From DATEDA01 sp963754305 (lineage in GTDB: Bacteria; Pseudomonadota; Gammaproteobacteria; Burkholderiales; SG8-39), in assembly GCA_963754305.1 (NCBI GenBank), contig CAVWFR010000043.1:62001-126000 (forward strand): DNA of 64,000 nucleotides, written 5' to 3'. The position numbers and the translations under genes were made by a program. Positions 16,879 through 26,296 of the stretch are shown here, in pieces (the first letter of the stretch is position 1; every line of letters starts with the position of its first letter). Under the pieces are notes generated by a model. That model saw nothing but the letters and a program-made list of their open reading frames with translations, made no database searches and had not been told where the DNA came from.

Positions 16879-18158
16879 ACGCGCCCGGGCAGCCTTGCGC
16901 ACCCGCGGACGTCGCGCCGACGGCCGCGGCCCGGCACGCGGGCGAACGCGCGCTCTCCTGGTTCAATTTTTTCGTCGCCAACATCCAGACCGGTTTCGGG
17001 CCCTTCGTCGCGGTCTACCTCACCGCCGAAGGCTGGACGCTGACCGCCATCGGCTTCGCGCTGAGCGTCGGCACGGTGACATCGCTGGTCAGCCAGCTGC
17101 CCGCGGGTGCGCTGGTCGATGCGGTGCGCAGCAAGACGCGAGTCGCGGCGGCAAGTGTGCTCGCCTTCATGGCGAGCGCGCTCATGCTGGCGGTCAGTCC
17201 CCTGCCGCTCACGGTCTACCTGGCGAAGGTGCTGCACGGCTTCTCGAGCTGCACGCTCGGCCCGTCGATCGCCGCCTTGAGCGTCGCGATCGCTGGCCGC
17301 GAGCGCCTAGGCGAGCGCCTGGGCCGCAACGCGCGTTACGCCTCGATCGGAAGCGGTGCCGGCGCGGCACTGATGGGCGCATGCGGCTACTACTTCACCG
17401 AGCAGGCGGTGTTCTATCTGACGGCGATCCTCGCGCTGGCGGCGATCGCGACGCTCGGGCCGTTGCGCCGCGCCTCGGCTCCGGTCGACGCGCTCGACCG
17501 CCCGGACGCAGCGGCCCCCAAGGCGACCATTGCGCAGGTGCTGGCCGACCGTCGCCTCCTGGCGTTCGCCGGTTGCGCGATGCTGTTCACGTTCGTCAAC
17601 GCACCGCTGCTGCCCATCGCCGCGAGCGCTCTCACCGCCAGCGCCGGCAGCGCCGCCAGCCTGCTGATCGCGGCCTGTATCGTCCTGCCGCAGGTGATCG
17701 TGGCGCTGATCGCGCCCATGGTCGGCCGGTCCGCGACCTCACTCGGGCGCAAGCCCTTGCTGCTCCTCGGCTTCGCGATCCTCCCGATCCGGGGCGCGCT
17801 CCTCGCGCTGACCACGGATCCGGCCCTCGTCGTCCTGCTCCAGGCGCTCGACGGCATCGCGGCGGCGTGCTTCGGCGTCCTCGTGCCGCTCATCGTGAGC
17901 GACATCGCCGGGCGGTCCGGACACTTTAACCTGTCGCTCGGCGCCGTCGGGCTCGCGATCGGCATCGGCGGTTCGGTCAGCCCGCCGCTCGCCGGATGGG
18001 TCGCCGACGAGTTCGGCCAGGCAGCAGCGTTTTCGATGCTCGCCGTCGCCGGCGTCGCGGCGGTGCTGTTCGTCCGGCTGGCGATGCCGGAAACGCGGCC
18101 CGCGAACCGGGAAATGAGCGAACTGCCGCCGGGCGAACCTGCCCGCCGCAGCGCCTGA
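16875..18158 (+). CDS. Major facilitator superfamily transporter
   Basis: The 427-aa protein has about twelve hydrophobic segments. The first half carries FGPFVAVYLTAEGWTLTAIG and the conserved cytoplasmic A-like loop near residue 75 (PAGALVDAVRSKTR); the second half carries SLGRKPLLLLGFAILP. It is a secondary inner-membrane transporter. A GTG start at 16875 overlaps the upstream stop (GTGA). Substrate cannot be told from sequence; as third gene of an ABC/PRC/MFS operon it may share an export or resistance role. Confidence 0.88.
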   Translation: MNAPGQPCAPADVAPTAAARHAGERALSWFNFFVANIQTGFGPFVAVYLTAEGWTLTAIGFALSVGTVTSLVSQLPAGALVDAVRSKTRVAAASVLAFMASALMLAVSPLPLTVYLAKVLHGFSSCTLGPSIAALSVAIAGRERLGERLGRNARYASIGSGAGAALMGACGYYFTEQAVFYLTAILALAAIATLGPLRRASAPVDALDRPDAAAPKATIAQVLADRRLLAFAGCAMLFTFVNAPLLPIAASALTASAGSAASLLIAACIVLPQVIVALIAPMVGRSATSLGRKPLLLLGFAILPIRGALLALTTDPALVVLLQALDGIAAACFGVLVPLIVSDIAGRSGHFNLSLGAVGLAIGIGGSVSPPLAGWVADEFGQAAAFSMLAVAGVAAVLFVRLAMPETRPANREMSELPPGEPARRSA

Positions 18159-18260
18159 AGCCGGACCGTGGCGCGGCACCGTGGGCGCAAGGTCCGGGGC
18201 GCGAAACTTGCTGCTATCGCTCCGGCGCCTTGCCATCGATACCGAAACCGGGGACTGCAA

Positions 18261-19334
18261 GTGAAAATCGCACAAGTTGCTCCGCTCTTCGAGGCCGTGC
18301 CGCCGAAACTGTACGGCGGCACCGAACGGGTCGTCGCGTATCTCACCGACGCTCTGGTCGACTTCGGTCACGACGTCACGCTGTTCGCCACGGGCGACAG
18401 TCGCACCAAAGCCGTGCTCGACCCGGTCTGGCCGCGGGCGCTTAGGCTGGAAAGAGTTGCGGATCCGTTCGCGCCCCTGTTCGTGATGATGGAAAGGGTG
18501 TTGCGCCGGGCAACGGAGTTCGACGTCATTCACTGGCATATCGACTATTTCGGCTTCCCGCTCATCCGTGCCCTCCGCACGCCGTCCATCACGACGCTGC
18601 ATGGCCGGCTCGACATGCCGGAGTTGCCTGCGCTCTACGACGTGTTCGGCGACATTCCGGTGGTGTCGATATCGGACGCCCAGCGCACGCCGCTACCAGC
18701 CGCCAACTTCGTCCAGACCATCCATCACGGGTTGCCGACGGACCTGTTGGCCGCCGGAACCGGTCGCGGCGGCTATCTGGCGTTCCTGGGCCGCATCTCG
18801 CCCGAGAAAGCGCCCGATGCCGCGATCCGGATCGCGGCGATGGCCGGCCTGAAGCTCAAGATCGCGGCCAAGGTGGATCGAGTCGACGAGGCGTACTTCG
18901 ACGAGAAGATCAAGCCGCTCCTCGCGCAAACCCACGTCGAGTTCATCGGCGAGATCTGCGAGTCGGAGAAGGCCGATTTTCTCGGCAATGCCGCGGGGCT
19001 GGTGTTCCCGATCGCCTGGCCCGAACCGTTCGGCCTGGTGATGATCGAGTCGATGGCTTGCGGGACGCCGGTGATCGCGTTCCGCAACGGATCGGTGGCC
19101 GAGGTGATCGAGCAGGGTGTTACCGGCTTCGTGGTCGACAACGAGGTCGATGCGGCGCATTGCGCCCGGCGCATCCTCGACCTCGATCGAGGCCGCATTC
19201 GTGCGGAGTTCGAGCGGCGGTTCTCGGCAGCGCGTATGGCGCGCGACTACATCGGGCTGTACCGCCGCCTCGCGCACCAGCGCGTGACACCCTTGCTGCG
19301 CCAAGTCGGTACTCCCACCGCGGTCGCGGTGTGA
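18261..19334 (+). CDS. Glycosyltransferase family 4 protein
   Basis: The 358-aa protein has GT-B fold features: an N-terminal acceptor domain (KIAQVAPLFEAVPPKLYGGT, HWHIDYFGF) and a C-terminal nucleotide-sugar domain with the family signature WPEPFGLVMIESMACGTPVI (about 255-275), carrying the E-x7-E catalytic motif. Retaining transferases of this group add hexoses to glycans. A GTG start at 18261 is chosen because the fold begins there. It converges with the GH15 gene and lies in a carbohydrate block, so a glucan or surface saccharide role is plausible. Confidence 0.88.
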   Translation: MKIAQVAPLFEAVPPKLYGGTERVVAYLTDALVDFGHDVTLFATGDSRTKAVLDPVWPRALRLERVADPFAPLFVMMERVLRRATEFDVIHWHIDYFGFPLIRALRTPSITTLHGRLDMPELPALYDVFGDIPVVSISDAQRTPLPAANFVQTIHHGLPTDLLAAGTGRGGYLAFLGRISPEKAPDAAIRIAAMAGLKLKIAAKVDRVDEAYFDEKIKPLLAQTHVEFIGEICESEKADFLGNAAGLVFPIAWPEPFGLVMIESMACGTPVIAFRNGSVAEVIEQGVTGFVVDNEVDAAHCARRILDLDRGRIRAEFERRFSAARMARDYIGLYRRLAHQRVTPLLRQVGTPTAVAV

Positions 19335-19356
19335 CGGTCAATAGCGGGAGCTGATA

Positions 19357-21210
19357 TCAAGCCGGCGTGGGGCCGCGCTCTGCCGCCGCCCCATCGGTGG
19401 GCGCGACGCGCTCGGAACGCTGGCGCGCCGGGCCGTGGACGCGGATGAGGTTAAAGGCGGTGTTGACGAGACCGATGTGCGAAAAGGCTTGCGGGAAATT
19501 GCCGACCAGGCGCCCGGCCACCGGATCGTATTCCTCCGCGAGCAGCCCCAGATCGTTGCGCAAGGCGAGGAGCCGCTCGAACAGGGCGGTCGCCTCGTCG
19601 ATTCGGCCGAGCAGGACGTAGGCATCCGCGAGCCAGAAGGAGCAGGCGAGGAAGGCGCCCTCCATGCCACCGACCCCGTCGTCGATCCGCTCCGTCGAAT
19701 AGCGCCGGACGAGGCCGCCATGCAGCAGCTCGCGCTCGATCGCCGCGACCGTGCCGGCGACGCGCGGATCCTGCGCGGGCAGGAAGCCGACCTGGGGGAT
19801 GAGCAGGAGGGCCGCATCCAGGGCCTCGCCTCCATAGTGCTGGACGAAGGTGTTTCGCCGCGCGTCGAACCCGTTCTCGCAGATGTCGGCATGGATCTCA
19901 GCGCGGATCGCCCGCCAGCGATCCACTGGGCCCTCGAGGCTAAAGCGCTCGCATGACTTCACTGCCCGGTCGAACGCCACCCAGCACATCAGGCGCGAAT
20001 GGGTGAACGCGCGGGCCGGCCCGCGAACCTCCCAGATGCCATGATCCGGCTCCCGCCAGACCTTTTCCACATGGGCGAGCACGACCTTCTGCAGGCGCCA
20101 GGCCTCATCGAGCGGGCTCAGTTCCGCTTCGCGCGCCGCGTGCAGGACGTCCATCAACTCGCCGTAGACGTCGAGCTGGCGCTGCTCCGCGGCCGCGTTG
20201 CCGCTGCGCACCGGCCGGCTGTTCGCGTATCCCGGCAGCCAGGCGATCTCGTTCTCCGGCAGCCGCCGCTCGCCGGAAATGCCGTACATGATGTGCAGCT
20301 GCTCGGGATGACCGGCGGCCGCGCGCAGCAGCCATTGCCGCCAGGCTTCCGCCTCTTCGCGGTAGCCGGCGTTGAGCAGGGCGTAGAGCGCGAGCGTCGA
20401 GTCGCGGATCCAGCAATACCGATAGTCCCAGTTCCGATGTCCGCCGATCAGCTCGGGCAACGAGGTGGTCGGCGCTGCGACGATGCCGCCGGTCGGCTCG
20501 AACGTCAGAAGCTTCAGCGTGATCAGCGAGCGCATCACGGCTTCGCGCCACGAATCGTCGGCGTGCTCGAATCGGCAACGCTTCGACCATTCCCGCCACC
20601 ACGATATCGTGCGGTCGCGGCTTTCGGTGCGGTCCGGCACGAAATGCGGCGCCTCGTGCGAGCGGTGATAGGACAGCGTGAACGGCACGTTCTCGCCCCT
20701 GCGCACCACAAACGAGGCGGAAGTCTTCATGTCCCGGCCCTGCAGCGGCACGGCCGTGTGCAATTCGACCGCATCGGGTCCGCAAACCGCGCTCAGGCCG
20801 TAATCGCGACGGCGCACCCACGGCACGGCCTCCCCGTAGTTGAATCGCAGGATCAGCTCCATCGTCATCGGGACCTCGCCGCGAACCCCGCTGACTATTC
20901 GCACCACGTCGACCTTTTTCTCGTCCTCGGTCGGCGGCATGAAATCGGTGAGCGTCACCGCCCAAGAGTGAGTCTCGAAGCGCGTCTCGAGCACGGCGGT
21001 GCCTCGCAGATACCGCCGGCTCGTGCGGCAGGTACGGTCCTCGGGGGCGATCAGCCAGCGACCGTGTTGGGGGCCGCCGAGCAGCGCCGCAAAGCAGGCG
21101 GCGGAGTCGAAACGCGGCAGGCACAGCCAGTCGATCGAGCCGTCGCGGCCAACGAGTGCCGCGGAGATCAGGTTGCCGATCAGGCCGTAGTCTTCGAGCG
21201 GCTTCGACAT
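19357..21210 (-). CDS. Glycoside hydrolase family 15 (glucoamylase/trehalase-like)
   Basis: At 617 aa this matches bacterial GH15 proteins: PLEDYGLIGNLISAALVGRD, IDWLCLPRFDS, an N-terminal beta-sandwich, then an (alpha/alpha)6 barrel with RNWDYRYCWIRDS, GIWEVRG (general acid Glu near 393) and LLAEEYDP (general base Glu near 557). Members hydrolyse alpha-glucosidic bonds with inversion; close bacterial forms include trehalases and glucoamylases. There is no signal peptide, so it is cytoplasmic. The start at 21210 (MSKPLEDYG) is typical. Next to GT4 and amylo-glucosidase genes, it fits turnover of an alpha-glucan or trehalose. Confidence 0.92.
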   Translation of the reverse strand: MSKPLEDYGLIGNLISAALVGRDGSIDWLCLPRFDSAACFAALLGGPQHGRWLIAPEDRTCRTSRRYLRGTAVLETRFETHSWAVTLTDFMPPTEDEKKVDVVRIVSGVRGEVPMTMELILRFNYGEAVPWVRRRDYGLSAVCGPDAVELHTAVPLQGRDMKTSASFVVRRGENVPFTLSYHRSHEAPHFVPDRTESRDRTISWWREWSKRCRFEHADDSWREAVMRSLITLKLLTFEPTGGIVAAPTTSLPELIGGHRNWDYRYCWIRDSTLALYALLNAGYREEAEAWRQWLLRAAAGHPEQLHIMYGISGERRLPENEIAWLPGYANSRPVRSGNAAAEQRQLDVYGELMDVLHAAREAELSPLDEAWRLQKVVLAHVEKVWREPDHGIWEVRGPARAFTHSRLMCWVAFDRAVKSCERFSLEGPVDRWRAIRAEIHADICENGFDARRNTFVQHYGGEALDAALLLIPQVGFLPAQDPRVAGTVAAIERELLHGGLVRRYSTERIDDGVGGMEGAFLACSFWLADAYVLLGRIDEATALFERLLALRNDLGLLAEEYDPVAGRLVGNFPQAFSHIGLVNTAFNLIRVHGPARQRSERVAPTDGAAAERGPTPA

Positions 21211-21423
21211 GGCACGGTTCACTGCTTCACATCCGGCTCGAAGGACAGCCAGCGTACTCGCGGAAACGCGGATCGTAGAGCGGATCACCGATCCGCATCG
21301 CCGCCGAAACCGCGAGCAACGTACGGCTCCAGCAATTCGCCGGGTTGTGCGGAATCAGCGCCACAGCGACCGATCGCCGCGTGAGTCGCCGGTACTCTCT
21401 CAAGTGAGCCCGGGGGCTCGCCG

Positions 21424-22059
21424 CTACGCCTCCCGCAAGGGTTGCAACTGTTCCATTGCGTCGTCGTCCACCTTGACGGTGCCGTCGCGCTCGTAGGTGC
21501 CGATCAGGCAGCCGCTCGCCACCGCGCGGTCGCGCAACGCTTCGAGCACCTCATCCCGACCCGGTCCGTCGGCGAACGCCGGGCCGTCGGCCAGCGCGAA
21601 GAGCTGGAACGCATAGCGGTGCGTCCCATGACCCGGCGGTGGATCGGGCGGCAGCCAGCTCCGCTGAAGTAGCGAGTTGCGGCCGGTCTTCAGCTCGGCG
21701 TCGCCCTCGTGGTCAGGGCTCTTGAGCGCGCCTTCCCGCAGCGCCCCGTCGCCTGGCTCGAGACCGACCACGATCGCGTGGACCAGCGGCTGCGGCGTCG
21801 GCGCGTCCGCATCCTCCACGATCAGGACCAGGGATGCCGCCGCCGGTGGCACGCCGGTCCATTGCAGCGGCGGCGAAATCGCCTCCCCGTCCGCGGTGTA
21901 CTGCTGCGGTATGGGGGCATGGTCGGCGAAGGCCAGGCTGCGGACTTCCAGAGTTGCCGTCCCCGCGCGCAAGTCGACCGTGTTGAACGCGATCTTCTCC
22001 AGCCCGGCGCGCTGTTGGCGCAGGGCATGACCGACGGCATCAGGTAGGTGTTCGAGCAA
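21424..22059 (-). CDS. YbhB/YbcL-type PEBP (Raf kinase inhibitor-like) protein
   Basis: The core reads IPQQYTADGEAISPPLQWTG, VEDADAPTPQPLVHAIVVGL, SWLPPDPPPGHGTHRYAFQL, ending LIGTYERDG. These are the ligand-site motifs of the phosphatidylethanolamine-binding family. A TTG at 22059 is chosen because LLEHLPDAVGHALRQQRAG is the usual N-terminus of the longer betaproteobacterial form and no ATG lies nearby in frame; GGGGG sits just upstream. Role in bacteria is not settled. It overlaps nothing but is divergent from a phosphoesterase remnant. Confidence 0.85.
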   Translation of the reverse strand: MLEHLPDAVGHALRQQRAGLEKIAFNTVDLRAGTATLEVRSLAFADHAPIPQQYTADGEAISPPLQWTGVPPAAASLVLIVEDADAPTPQPLVHAIVVGLEPGDGALREGALKSPDHEGDAELKTGRNSLLQRSWLPPDPPPGHGTHRYAFQLFALADGPAFADGPGRDEVLEALRDRAVASGCLIGTYERDGTVKVDDDAMEQLQPLREA

Positions 22060-22156
22060 TGCAGCCCCCGGAAAGATTATGGCAGCGATCGCGCACCCGA
22101 GCAGGTGATGTGCCCGCTCGTGGCCAGCCGGGCACGTCTGTTGCTCGCGCTGCCTC

Positions 22157-22645
22157 ATGCTTCGCGGCGCCGTGCTCGAGGGCACCCACACCGAGCTGCG
22201 CGTCGGCCACAGCCGGCTCGGGATCGCCGGTACGATCGGTTTCGGCGGCGGCTTTGGCGGCGCGTACGCGGCCGATTTCGGCGAGCTCGAGATGAAGGCG
22301 TTCGCCGCTCGCACGCGGCGGCTCGCCGAGAGCTTCCGCCGCGCGCTGAGTGCGCGGGAGACGCCGATCCGCATTGCGCTGCTGCACTACGCACCGATTC
22401 CGGATACCGTGGCCGGCGAGCCGCTCGAGATCTATCCGTTCCTCGGCAGCGATCGGCTCGGGGAGGCGATCGACAGCGCAGGCGCCGATCTCACAGTCCA
22501 CGGCGACGCGCATCACGGAGTGCCCGAAGGCATGACACGCGGCGGTGTTCCGGTGCGCAATGTGGCGCAGCCGATGATCGGCGCCGCGTATCGCGTCTTG
22601 GAGTTCGTGGCGCGCGAAGTGCCGGCGAGCACCACAATCGCGTAG
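22157..22645 (+). pseudogene. Truncated calcineurin-like metallophosphoesterase with a mutated metal motif
   Basis: The frame reads RLGIAGTIGFGGGFGGAY, LLHYAPIPDTVAGEPLEIYP, FLGSDRLGEAID, GVPVRNVAQP, matching the second half of a metallophosphoesterase family. The first 100 residues with the D-x-H and GNHD metal ligands are missing; the ATG at 22157 is internal relative to homologues. In addition the conserved HGHAHHG motif reads HGDAHHG, losing a metal ligand. Both changes argue against activity. Confidence 0.68.
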
Positions 22646-22760
22646 AGCCGGCCCGATCCCCAAGGCCGGCCTCGGCGCTGCCCGCGCGCGTTTCGAGGCA
22701 CGATTGCCCCCGCGCCCATCGGGCGCGATGATCTATGGAGCTGTTCCAACCCTTCGCGAC

Positions 22761-24908
22761 ATGACGGCCGAGCGACCACGTTTCGAGATCCTCGCCGAGG
22801 ACGGCGGCGCCGACGAGCGGACGCTCGTCCTCGCGCGCGGAGATTCGTTCGCGCTGTTCGATCGCCACGGCGACTTCACCCCCAGCTCATCCGGGCGCCA
22901 CGGCCTGTTCTTCGACGGGACGCGCTTTCTCTCCGCGCTCATGCTGCGGCTCGCGCGGCGGCGGCCGCTGCTGCTCTCCTCGAGCGTGCGCACGGCGAAC
23001 CAGGGCCTCGCCATCCACCTGGCCAACCCGGACCTGATCGATCCCGACGTCCCACGGGTGCCGCGCGAGACGCTGTACCTGTACCGTTCGATCGAGCTCG
23101 AGGACGGGGGGTGCCGCTTCGGCATCGCGCTGCGCAGCTTCGACGAGCGCTCGCTCGAGCTCGAGCTCGAGCTGGCCTTCGCGGCGGACTTCGCCGACGT
23201 CTTCGAGGTGCGCGGCGCGCACCGCCCGCGGCGTGGCCAGGTCGCGGGTCCCGAGCTGCGGACGCAGGGCGTGACTTTGACCTACATCGGGCTGGATCGG
23301 CGCGAGCGGCGCACCGAGCTCGCCTTCTCGCGCGCGCCGGAGACGCTCGGGCCCGATTTCGCGCGCTTCCGGCTCGAGGTCGGGCCGGGCCGGCCGAGCG
23401 CGCTCGAACTGGTCGTCCGCTGCGAGCTCGGCGGTGGGCGCGGAGCGCGCGCGCCGCGTTTCTCGCTCCCGGGCGCGCCGCGGCGTTCGGCGCCCGCCGC
23501 GCTGCTGCCGAACTCGTCCAACCCGGCATTCGACCAGTGGGCGCGCCGCTCCGCGCACGATCTCGCCATGCTGACGGTCGAGACGGCGCAGGGCCCGTTT
23601 CCGTTCGCCGGCGTGCCCTGGTTCGCGACGCCGTTCGGGCGCGACTCCCTCATCACCGCGTATTCGGTGCTCTGGCTCGATCCGGGCCTGGCCCGCGGCG
23701 TGCTGCGCTTTCTGGCGTCGCACCAGGCGCACGCCGCCTCGCGCGCCGAAGACGCGGAGCCGGGAAAGATCGTGCACGAGATGCGCGGCGGCGAGATGGC
23801 CGCCCTCGGCGAGATCCCGTTCGGCCGCTACTACGGGAGCGTCGACGTCACGCCCTGGTTCGTGCTGCTGGCCGCCGCCTACCACGAGCGCACCGCCGAC
23901 GACGCGCTCGCGCGCGAGCTCTGGCCGAACCTGCTGCAGGCGCTGGCGTGGATGGACGGACCCGGCGATCCGGACCAGGACGGTTTCGTCGAATACCGAC
24001 AGCGCTCGCTCGAGGGGCTGTCGAACCACGGCTGGAAGGATTCGAGCGATTCGATCATGCACGCCGACGGCTCGCTCGCCGCGGGCCCGATCGCGCTCTG
24101 CGAGGTGCAGGCGTACGTTTACGCAGCGAAGGCGGGGCTTGCGCGCGTCGCGCAGCGGCTCGGCGAGCTCGCCCTGGGCGAGCGCCTGGAGCGTGAAGCG
24201 CACGCGCTGCGCGAGCGCTTCGAGCGCGCGTTCTGGTGCGAGGAGCTCGGCACGTTCGCACTCGCGCTCGATGCCGACAAGCGGCCTTGCCGCGTGCCGA
24301 GCTCGAACGCCGGCCACGCGCTGTTCGCCGGGATCGCGTCGCCGGAGCATGCGGCGCGCGTCGCGCAGAGCCTACTCGCCCCCCATTCGTTCTCAGGCTG
24401 GGGCGTGCGGACGCTCGCGGCTTCGGCCGCGCGCTTCAACCCGATGTCGTACCACAACGGCTCGGTCTGGCCGCACGACAATGCGCTCGTCGCACTTGGC
24501 CTGGCGCGCTACGGCGCGACAGCCGGCGCGGAGCGTATCTTCGGCGCGCTCTTCGAGGCGAGCCTGTCGATGGAGGAGGCGCGCCTGCCCGAGCTGTTGT
24601 GCGGCTTCGACCGCGTCGACGGGGAGCAGCCGACGCTGTATCCGGTGGCGTGCTCGCCGCAGGCCTGGTCGGCCGCGAGCGTCTTCCTGCTCCTGCAGTC
24701 GGTGCTGCGGCTGTCGATCGACGCGTCTCGGCGTCAGGTCCGGGTCTCGCGCCCGACGCTGCCTGCCTTCCTGGATCGGGTCGCCCTGCGCGAGATCGGC
24801 GTCGACGGCGCGACGGTGGATCTCCTATGGGAGCGAAGCGGAGATGAAACGCACGTGCAGATACTTCGCCAGACCGGGGACGTCGAGTTGGTCGTGTCGG
24901 CGACGTGA
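22761..24908 (+). CDS. Amylo-alpha-1,6-glucosidase / glycogen-debranching-like protein
   Basis: The 715-aa protein has an N-terminal beta-domain of the GDE_N_bis type (FALFDRHGDFTPSSSGRHGL, FFDGTRFLS) and an (alpha/alpha)6 barrel: FPFAGVPWFATPFGRDSLIT, ENLKDSSDSI-type HGWKDSSDSIMHADGS, YHNGSVWPHDNALVALGLA. The barrel corresponds to GH63/GDE-like glucosidases. It probably hydrolyses alpha-linked glucose from branched or small glucans in the cytoplasm; the substrate is not proven. ATG at 22761 (MTAERPRFE) is chosen over an earlier in-frame ATG without a ribosome-binding site. It completes the carbohydrate block. Confidence 0.88.
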   Translation: MTAERPRFEILAEDGGADERTLVLARGDSFALFDRHGDFTPSSSGRHGLFFDGTRFLSALMLRLARRRPLLLSSSVRTANQGLAIHLANPDLIDPDVPRVPRETLYLYRSIELEDGGCRFGIALRSFDERSLELELELAFAADFADVFEVRGAHRPRRGQVAGPELRTQGVTLTYIGLDRRERRTELAFSRAPETLGPDFARFRLEVGPGRPSALELVVRCELGGGRGARAPRFSLPGAPRRSAPAALLPNSSNPAFDQWARRSAHDLAMLTVETAQGPFPFAGVPWFATPFGRDSLITAYSVLWLDPGLARGVLRFLASHQAHAASRAEDAEPGKIVHEMRGGEMAALGEIPFGRYYGSVDVTPWFVLLAAAYHERTADDALARELWPNLLQALAWMDGPGDPDQDGFVEYRQRSLEGLSNHGWKDSSDSIMHADGSLAAGPIALCEVQAYVYAAKAGLARVAQRLGELALGERLEREAHALRERFERAFWCEELGTFALALDADKRPCRVPSSNAGHALFAGIASPEHAARVAQSLLAPHSFSGWGVRTLAASAARFNPMSYHNGSVWPHDNALVALGLARYGATAGAERIFGALFEASLSMEEARLPELLCGFDRVDGEQPTLYPVACSPQAWSAASVFLLLQSVLRLSIDASRRQVRVSRPTLPAFLDRVALREIGVDGATVDLLWERSGDETHVQILRQTGDVELVVSAT

Positions 24909-25033
24909 GGCGCAAGGCGTGCTGCGATGGCGGGCAAGTGGCTCCGCGGGCCGGCGTGCTCTCGGCCCGACAGAACGGCCACGAGGTGCTGGATCTAAGC
25001 TGCCTCGCTGACGGATGCGGTTGCGTCCCCGAT

Positions 25034-25294
25034 CTAGCCGCGGGCTACGTAGTCCCAATCAATCCCGCGCTTCGATATCAACTGCGTCGAGACGCGCCCG
25101 TGGCCTAGTTCGACGAGGAGACTTTCGACACCACCGAGGAAACCCGAACTCCCGACGCTTACGATCTTGCCAGTGACCCTTGCGCGCTCCGGCCCGGCGT
25201 GGCCATAGAAAACCCACACACCACGCCCGACGGCCGGGCGGTCCGCGTCTTCCCATCTTCCATCCACTTTAGTCGCCTCACTCAATCCCCGCAT
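25034..25294 (-). CDS. Small conserved beta-type protein (family A, copy 2)
   Basis: The 86-aa protein shows GVWVFYGHAG, VTGKIVSVGSSGFLGG, LLVELGHGRVS and KRGIDWDYV. It aligns with the protein at 6273-6512 over about 60 residues with the same order of conserved positions. The ATG at 25294 (MRGLSEATK) is taken as start; an in-frame TTG at 25345 is an alternative. The two copies lie 19 kb apart on opposite strands. Function is unknown. Confidence 0.55.
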   Translation of the reverse strand: MRGLSEATKVDGRWEDADRPAVGRGVWVFYGHAGPERARVTGKIVSVGSSGFLGGVESLLVELGHGRVSTQLISKRGIDWDYVARG

Positions 25295-25600
25295 CACTCC
25301 CGACCCCGCGGGACCACTATAAGCGGGAATGGGCGTTGCGTCCAATCACTCCCGTCGATCCTCGCCCGTATCTGCGTTGGAATGCGCCGTGTGGGCGAAG
25401 ACCACGAATCGTGTTGCCGATTGAGACCCGGAACCCACCACGCCTGATGCAGGGTGAGCGCAAGCAGTGTCGAATCCAGATCCGGGGAAGACGGCCGTTC
25501 GTCACTGCGGGATTGGCAGCGCCAACGCAACGTGATCATCAGCCGGACGGACAGCGCCCCGCGGACGTGAACACGCCGTGAATGCGGTCGCCGATGAAGC

Positions 25601-26071
25601 CTATGACTTGCCCTCGTGTGTCTGGGCACGTCGCTGCATCTCTTCGGGCGAGACATCCTCGATATGCGTAGCGAACGACCAAGTATGGCCGAAGGGATCC
25701 TTCAGCACGCCCAAGCGGTCGCCGTAGAACTGGTTCTCGACCGGTCGCGTCACCTTGGCCCCGGCCGCCTCGGCCTGACGCACCAGCTTATCCACGTCGT
25801 CGACGTAGATCATGATGTTGACCGGGCTTCCGCCGAGCGTCTCGGGGCTGCGGAAATCCATCTCCGGAGCCTCGTCCGCCAGCATGATCGGCGCGGCTCC
25901 GATCCTGATCTCCGCGTGCCCGATCTTGCCGTCGGAGTGCGGCATGCGCATGACTTCGGTCGCGCCGAACGCCTTGCGGTAGAAGTCCAGCGCGCGAGCT
26001 GCGCCCTTCACGCACAGATAAGGGGTGGCGGCCTTGTAGTCATCGGGTATGGCTTTGACCTTGGTCGTCAT
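25601..26071 (-). CDS. VOC-family (glyoxalase/PhnB-like) protein
   Basis: A 156-aa protein of the vicinal-oxygen-chelate fold: TPYLCVKGAARALDFYRKAF, GATEVMRMPHSDGKIGHAEI, MIYVDDVDKLVRQAEAAGA, YGDRLGVLKDPFGHTWSFAT. It most resembles PhnB-type single-domain VOC proteins, often of unknown substrate. The ATG at 26071 (MTTKVKAIP) has GGAGAG upstream. A sigma-independent terminator for the neighbouring gene lies in the 225-bp gap upstream. Confidence 0.88.
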   Translation of the reverse strand: MTTKVKAIPDDYKAATPYLCVKGAARALDFYRKAFGATEVMRMPHSDGKIGHAEIRIGAAPIMLADEAPEMDFRSPETLGGSPVNIMIYVDDVDKLVRQAEAAGAKVTRPVENQFYGDRLGVLKDPFGHTWSFATHIEDVSPEEMQRRAQTHEGKS

Positions 26072-26196
26072 CGTCGCTCTCCTGAAGGTGGTTTCGGATT
26101 TTCGCGGCGGCGAGCCGAAGAGGGTCGGACTTCGTCGATACGAAGGGGGTTCCGTCTTGCTACGTCGCAAGGCCCGGACAACGTCCGGCGGAGACC

Positions 26197-26223
26197 AAAA
26201 AAGACCGGGCGAGCGACCCGGTC
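26197..26223 (-). terminator. Rho-independent terminator
   Basis: On the minus strand a perfect 7-bp stem GACCGGG/CCCGGTC with a 7-base loop is followed directly by six T. It ends transcription of the secreted-protein gene at 26297-26704, separating it from the VOC gene. Confidence 0.8.
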
Positions 26224-26296
26224 AACGCTGAGGTCCGCAGGACGGGCGACCACTCCAAGAAGTGGATCGCCGAGCGTCCGCGAATTGAACCTCTAA

